Shown piece after piece: positions 59,728 through 64,000 of a stretch of DNA of 64,000 nucleotides. Both the position numbers and the translations under genes were made by a program. Below the pieces are notes generated by a model. That model did not search any database, was not told the origin of the DNA, and saw only the letters and a list, made by a program, of their open reading frames with translations. Origin of the DNA: Sphingomonas vulcanisoli. Its GTDB lineage: Bacteria; Pseudomonadota; Alphaproteobacteria; Sphingomonadales; Sphingomonadaceae. The stretch's first letter is position 1. The number at the start of each line of letters is the position of its first letter. Location of the stretch: assembly GCF_011761305.1 (NCBI RefSeq), contig NZ_JAAOZC010000003.1, positions 359,092-423,091 on the forward strand. The letters are read 5' to 3'.

Positions 59728-61059
59728 ATGGCTATGCGCTTTTTCGAAAGGATCATTCGCCCGTTCGGCGCGCTCTTTCGCAGGATTTGTCGCGATCAGC
59801 GCGGCAATGTCCTCTTGCTTATCGGCTTGGCCACACCAATTCTCGTCACGATCACGGGTTTCGCCACGGATTACGCTTACGCCAGCTATCTGAAGCGCAC
59901 GCTGGACAAAAGCATCGACGCCGCCGTGATCGCATCCACCTCGCAGACCGCCGCGGCCTCGGGCGCCGGCTACGGTGACCTTAGCTGGCTGCAAAGCTAT
60001 GGCGTGGCCGTTTTTCAGGGCAATGCCCGCAAGCTGGGCCTGAACATCACGCCGACCCTGACCGTGGTTCCCAACGCCTCCGGTGGCGTTGTATCGAGCG
60101 GCTCCTACAGCTACGCCATGCCGACCTACTTCAGCTCGATCTTCGGACTGCCGACGATCGTCGTCTCGGGCCAGGCAAGCGCGACCGCGAACCCGACCAC
60201 CTACATCAACTATTACATCATGGTGGACATCTCACAGTCGATGGGCGTCGCGGCGACACAGGCCGACATGACTGCCCTTTACAACCGTACCGTGGCCAAC
60301 GGGAATGCTGGATGCGTGTTCGGCTGCCATGTTGCGCAAGGCGGCGACAAATATTCGAATGAGTATCTCGCGCACAATATCAGTCCGCGCATCAACCTGC
60401 GCATCGATGCAGCGATCTCAGCGATCCAGACGATCATCAACGATGCCAAGAACGCCTCCGGCCAGGCACGGAATATCAAGATCGGCATATACACCGTCAG
60501 CGCCGATCCGACCACTGGACAGAAGATCACCAAGATCAGCGATCCGACGGCGGATTACGCAACGCTTACGACTCTCGTCGGCAACATCACGCTAGGCAAC
60601 AACAATTCCGGCGGCACCGGCGATACGGACTTTCCCAACGAACTGTCCGCTTTCAATTCCTATATTCCGACTAACGGTTCCGGAGCTTTGGCTGCAAGCC
60701 CCAAGAACTATGTCTTCATCATCACAGATGCGGCGGGGGATGTCCCTGGTTCATGCTATACGGGCCACTGCATGTCCGTTTTTTCGCCCGACAACTGCAC
60801 CAGCCTAAAGGCGAAGGCGACTGTGGGCACCATCTACACTACCTATCTTCCGATCTATAACAAAAATGACCAGACGCAGGGGTATGAGGCTGCCTACGCT
60901 GCGCTGATAGACCCAATCGTCTCGCAATTCGCGCCGAACATGCAGAGTTGCGCGACCAATGCGAGCTATTATTATCAGGCCACCGATGGGCCGGCCCTGA
61001 ATGCGGCGATGCAGAAGCTCTTCGCATCGACCCTCAATACCGCCCGGCTAACCCAGTAA
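59728..61059 (+). CDS. TadG-like protein with vWA-type domain
   Basis: The 443-residue protein starts with a basic cytoplasmic N-terminus (ICRDQRGNVLL), one membrane helix (LIGLATPILVTITGFATDYA) and a YASYLKRTLDKSIDAAVIAS segment of TadG proteins. A C-terminal domain follows with IMVDISQSMGVAATQADMTA, a vWA-type metal-binding DxSxS pattern. Such proteins anchor Tad pili to the envelope. No tad secretion ATPase or secretin is nearby. Confidence 0.85.
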   Translation: MAMRFFERIIRPFGALFRRICRDQRGNVLLLIGLATPILVTITGFATDYAYASYLKRTLDKSIDAAVIASTSQTAAASGAGYGDLSWLQSYGVAVFQGNARKLGLNITPTLTVVPNASGGVVSSGSYSYAMPTYFSSIFGLPTIVVSGQASATANPTTYINYYIMVDISQSMGVAATQADMTALYNRTVANGNAGCVFGCHVAQGGDKYSNEYLAHNISPRINLRIDAAISAIQTIINDAKNASGQARNIKIGIYTVSADPTTGQKITKISDPTADYATLTTLVGNITLGNNNSGGTGDTDFPNELSAFNSYIPTNGSGALAASPKNYVFIITDAAGDVPGSCYTGHCMSVFSPDNCTSLKAKATVGTIYTTYLPIYNKNDQTQGYEAAYAALIDPIVSQFAPNMQSCATNASYYYQATDGPALNAAMQKLFASTLNTARLTQ

Positions 61060-61173
61060 CCCCACCGGCCCGGGGCTAGTTGGGAGGGCGCCTCTCCGGA
61101 TGGCCCCATCTAAGCTGTGGATAGGTCGGCGCGCGCCGCTTCCCATCCTCGCGCCACCGCCTACAAGAACGGC

Positions 61174-64000
61174 ATGGCTTCCGGTTTCGTCCCGCTCCGT
61201 ATTTTCTCGGCCTACACCATGCTGGAAGGCGCGATCGATCCCAAGGCGATCGTGGCGCGCGCCAAGGCGCTCGGCTTTCCCGCTGCGGCGATCGGGGACC
61301 GCAATGGCCTCTATGGCGCGATGGCCTTTTGCGAGGCGGCGAAGAAGGCCGGGGTGCAGCCGATCGTCGGCACCTTGCTGGCGGTGGCGCGGCCGGGGAC
61401 GCCGGAGGGAAAAGCTCCGACGATCGATTGGCTGCCGCTCTATGCGCAGACGATGCAGGGCTATGACAATCTCTGCACACTGGTGTCCGCCGCGCATCTC
61501 GATCGGCCGCAGCATGAGGAGGCGCATGTTCTGATCGATGCGCTGATCGGGCGGAGCGAGGGGCTGATCGCGCTGACCGGGGCTGCGGATGGGGCGCTGG
61601 CGCGGCTGCTGGCGGGCGAGCAGAGGGCGGCGGCGGAAGCCTACCTCGATCGGCTGGAAGCCCTGTTCCCGGGGCGGCTCTATATCGAGATCGCGCGGCG
61701 CGGCGATGCGATCGAGGCGCAGGCCGAGGAAAGCCTGATCGATCTCGCTTATGCGCGCAATCTGCCGCTGGTCGCCACCAACCCGGTCTGCTTCGCGGAG
61801 CCCGATTTCCACGCCGCGCACGATGTGATGCTGTGCATCGCCGCCTCGGCCTATGTCGAATCGGACGATCGCGCGCGCTCGTCGCCCGATAGCTGGATCA
61901 AGCCGGCCGAGGCGATGCGTGCCGCATTCTCCGATCTGCCCGAGGCGATCGCCAACACTCTGGTGGTGGCGCAGCGCTGTGCGGTGGCCGCGCCGAGCCG
62001 CAAGCCCATCCTGCCCAGCCTGGCCGGCGATCGCGATGCCGAGGCGGAGCTGCTGCGCCGGGATGCGCGGGCGGGGCTGGAGGCGCGGCTGGATTGGATC
62101 GAGGGGCTACGAAAAAACCAGCAGCGTCCGTTCGTCCCGAGCGAAGTCGAGGGACGTACTGCGGCCGGTGAGGGCGAGCGTGTCTCGACTTCGCTCGACA
62201 CGAACGGGGAGGGAGCTTCGGGGGACTGGCGCCGGCCCTATCTGGATCGCCTCGAATTCGAGCTCGACGTCATCATCCAGATGGGGTTTCCGGGCTATTT
62301 CCTGATCGTCGCCGATTTCATCAAATGGGCGAAGGAGCAGGATATTCCGGTGGGACCGGGGCGCGGCTCCGGCGCAGGCTCGGTCGTCGCCTGGGCGCTG
62401 ACGATCACCGATCTCGATCCGCTCGCGCTCGGCCTGCTGTTCGAACGCTTCCTCAATCCCGAGCGCGTGTCGATGCCGGATTTCGATATCGATTTCTGCG
62501 AAACGCGGCGTGGCGAGGTGATAAGCTACGTCCAGCAGAAATATGGCGCCGATCATGTCGCGCAGATCATCACCTTCGGGCGATTGAAGGCGCGCGCCGT
62601 GCTCAAGGATACCGGCCGCGTGCTGCAGATGAGCTACGGCCAGGTCGATCGCCTCGCCAAGCTCGTCCCCAACCATCCGACCGATCCCTGGACGCTGGAG
62701 CGGACGCTGCAGAAGGGCGGGGTGCCCGAGTTCCGCTACGAATATGAGAATGACGGGCAGGTGAAGCGGCTCGTCGATCTGGCGATGAAGTTGGAGGGCC
62801 TGCCGCGCCATAGCTCCACGCACGCGGCGGGCGTGGTGATCGGCGATCGGCCGCTCGATCAATTGGTGCCGCTCTACCGCGATCCGCGCTCCGAATTTCC
62901 CGTCACCCAGTTCGATATGAAATATGTCGAGGGTGCCGGGCTGGTGAAGTTCGACTTCCTCGGCCTCAAGACGCTGTCGGTGCTGCAGAAGGCGGTGCAG
63001 TTCCTTGCTGATCGCGGCGAGAAGGTCGATCTCGCGGCGCTGACCTGGGACGATCCCGCCGTTTACGCGCTTCTCCAGAAGGGCGACACGGTCGGCGTGT
63101 TCCAGCTGGAATCGGAGGGCATGCGCCGCACGCTCGCCGCCGTCCGCCCGACCAATTTCAACGACATCATCGCGCTGGTCTCGCTCTATCGGCCGGGCCC
63201 GATGGATAACATTCCGATGTTCGGGGACCGCAAGAACGGCCGCGCGGGCATCGAATTTCCCCACCCCTTGCTGGAGGGCATCCTCCAGGAAACCTACGGC
63301 ATCTTCGTCTATCAGGAACAGGTGATGCAGGCGGCGCAGGTGCTGGCCGGCTACAGCCTGGGCCAGGCCGATCTGCTGCGCCGCGCGATGGGCAAGAAGA
63401 TCAAGGCCGAGATGGACGCGCAGCGCGCGGGCTTCGTCGAGGGTTGTCTGGCGGTGAACGGGATCGCGGCGCCCAAGGCCAACGAGCTGTTCGATCTGAT
63501 CGACAAGTTCGCGGGCTATGGCTTCAACAAGAGCCACGCCGCCGCTTATGCGTTGCTCGCCTATCAGACCGCCTGGCTGAAGGCGCATCACAAGGCGGAA
63601 TTCTACGCCGCTTCTATGTGTTACGACATGGCGCTGACCGATAAGCTCTGCATCTGGGTGGACGATATCCGCCGATCGGGGGTGACGTTGCTGCCGCCCG
63701 ATGTGAATCGCAGCGAGGCGGAGTTTTCGGTGGAGCTAGTAAGCCCCTCCCCTTCAGGGGAGGGGTTTGGGGTGGGGGAGTCCGCCAGGCCAGTAGAGCT
63801 CGCGCGAGATCCCGCGGGCATGGGGGGCGCCCCCCCCCCCCCCCCCCCCGACGGGGGGGGGGGGGGGGGGGGGGGGGGCGCGGGGCGGGGGGGGGGGGGG
63901 GGGGGGGGGGGGGGGCGGGCCGGGGGGGGGGCGGGCGGGGGGGGGGGGGGGGGGGGGGGGGCCCCGCGAACGCAGCGCCCCCACACCCCAACACCGCCCC
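61174..64000 (+). CDS. dnaE: DNA polymerase III subunit alpha (C-terminus beyond window)
   Basis: DnaE is the replicative polymerase. The visible part, about 860 codons before the artefact, opens MASGFVPLRIFSAYTMLEGA, the PHP domain with several catalytic His lost. The palm domain has GPGRGSGAGSVVAW and the catalytic Asp pair in PDFDIDF (about residues 435-441). GDTVGVFQLESEGMRR, LYRPGPMDNIPMF and KFAGYGFNKSHAAAYALLAY follow. Two palindromic repeats sit in frame, one coding about 30 extra residues near residue 317-346 and a second near 63742. The frame then runs into a homopolymer artefact, so the last part of the translation is not reliable. Confidence 0.95.
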   Translation, partial: MASGFVPLRIFSAYTMLEGAIDPKAIVARAKALGFPAAAIGDRNGLYGAMAFCEAAKKAGVQPIVGTLLAVARPGTPEGKAPTIDWLPLYAQTMQGYDNLCTLVSAAHLDRPQHEEAHVLIDALIGRSEGLIALTGAADGALARLLAGEQRAAAEAYLDRLEALFPGRLYIEIARRGDAIEAQAEESLIDLAYARNLPLVATNPVCFAEPDFHAAHDVMLCIAASAYVESDDRARSSPDSWIKPAEAMRAAFSDLPEAIANTLVVAQRCAVAAPSRKPILPSLAGDRDAEAELLRRDARAGLEARLDWIEGLRKNQQRPFVPSEVEGRTAAGEGERVSTSLDTNGEGASGDWRRPYLDRLEFELDVIIQMGFPGYFLIVADFIKWAKEQDIPVGPGRGSGAGSVVAWALTITDLDPLALGLLFERFLNPERVSMPDFDIDFCETRRGEVISYVQQKYGADHVAQIITFGRLKARAVLKDTGRVLQMSYGQVDRLAKLVPNHPTDPWTLERTLQKGGVPEFRYEYENDGQVKRLVDLAMKLEGLPRHSSTHAAGVVIGDRPLDQLVPLYRDPRSEFPVTQFDMKYVEGAGLVKFDFLGLKTLSVLQKAVQFLADRGEKVDLAALTWDDPAVYALLQKGDTVGVFQLESEGMRRTLAAVRPTNFNDIIALVSLYRPGPMDNIPMFGDRKNGRAGIEFPHPLLEGILQETYGIFVYQEQVMQAAQVLAGYSLGQADLLRRAMGKKIKAEMDAQRAGFVEGCLAVNGIAAPKANELFDLIDKFAGYGFNKSHAAAYALLAYQTAWLKAHHKAEFYAASMCYDMALTDKLCIWVDDIRRSGVTLLPPDVNRSEAEFSVELVSPSPSGEGFGVGESARPVELARDPAGMGGAPPPPPPDGGGGGGGGGAGRGGGGGGGGGRAGGGAGGGGGGGGGAPRTQRPHTPTPP
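62124..62210 (+). repeat. In-frame palindromic repeat inside dnaE
   Basis: The left arm has CGTTCGTCCCGAGCGAAG and TCGAGGGACG. The right arm has CGTGTCTCGACTTCGCTCGA and CACGAACGGG. The arms are complementary with few mismatches around a centre of about 22 bases. It belongs to the GAGC..GTCGA family and codes RPFVPSEVEGRTAAGEGERV and SLDTNGE without stop codons. Confidence 0.88.
63742..63768 (+). repeat. Second in-frame palindromic repeat in dnaE
   Basis: AGCCCCTCCCCTTC / GAGGGGTTT hairpin, identical in style to the intergenic element at 54945. It codes SPSPSGEGF in the dnaE frame without a stop. Confidence 0.75.
63821..63961. other. Homopolymer artefact near the window end
   Basis: This stretch is almost only long runs of C and then G with few other bases, unlike anything else in the window. 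Poly-G of this kind is a known failure of two-colour sequencing chemistry or of contig-end assembly. It should not be treated as real dnaE sequence. Confidence 0.85.

Noticed and set aside
63614..63994. Proline-rich open frames on the minus strand at the window end
   Set aside because: They come from the homopolymer artefact and are not biological.

Overview
The window is a high-GC alphaproteobacterial chromosome segment, almost certainly from a sphingomonad (Sphingomonas or a close relative). The case rests on the proteins and their order: a divergent lysC/ubiG pair, a split transaldolase/phosphoglucose isomerase pair, tonB-exbB-exbD-exbD, mitofilin-like and TadG-like proteins, and several kinds of palindromic intergenic repeat. 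Genes are dense, and many starts overlap the previous stop (ATGA, GTGA, TAGTG, TGATG).

Layout. 1-4.5 kb: tRNA nucleotidyltransferase (cut by the window edge), Nudix CoA pyrophosphatase, DUF1285 protein and an acetyltransferase on the minus strand; folB and a FolM-like reductase on the plus strand. 4.8-7.4 kb: TonB energy-transduction operon with two ExbD paralogues. 7.5-9.7 kb: haem-oxygenase-like diiron protein and an MFS transporter. 9.7-19.4 kb: a tightly packed pentose-phosphate/glucose-6-phosphate operon (rpiA, tkt, tal, pgi, gnd, zwf) ending in two HAD phosphatases. 19.4-23.8 kb: tRNA-Pro(CGG), pnuC-nadR for NAD salvage, and a TonB-dependent receptor. 24-28.9 kb: lepA followed by an accessory island. 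The island holds a RelE/ParE-type toxin-antitoxin (TA) pair, a copy of the lepA 3' end, a Doc/AbrB TA pair, a second lepA scrap, and a visibly AT-richer two-gene unit coding for a HEPN protein (TIGR02391-like) and a DUF5343-like protein. That unit is the best candidate here for an uncharacterised defence system. 28.9-34.1 kb: a terminase-small-subunit-like protein, an FAD dehydrogenase, an acetyltransferase and an unusual radical SAM protein.

34.5-43.2 kb: rpoB and rpoC, without rplKAJL upstream and with a palindromic repeat between them. 43.2-48.3 kb: VapBC, a spermidine-synthase-like protein with an unclear start, an acetyltransferase, a nitronate monooxygenase-like enzyme, an SGNH hydrolase and a zinc alcohol dehydrogenase. 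48.3-57 kb: lysC, ubiG, a candidate small RNA, a DnaJ-domain protein, gpsA, tsaD, hemD (hemC absent from this position), a mitofilin-like protein, an inositol-phosphatase-family protein and argJ. 57-61 kb: a secreted protein with a TonB C-terminal domain, and three Tad-type pseudopilin/TadG proteins. 61.2-64 kb: dnaE, interrupted in frame by palindromic repeats. The final ~180 bases are homopolymer-like sequence and look like a sequencing or assembly artefact.

All calls come from reading the sequence and recalling protein families; no database search was run. Starts were moved inward where family N-termini, overlaps or ribosome-binding sites supported it.
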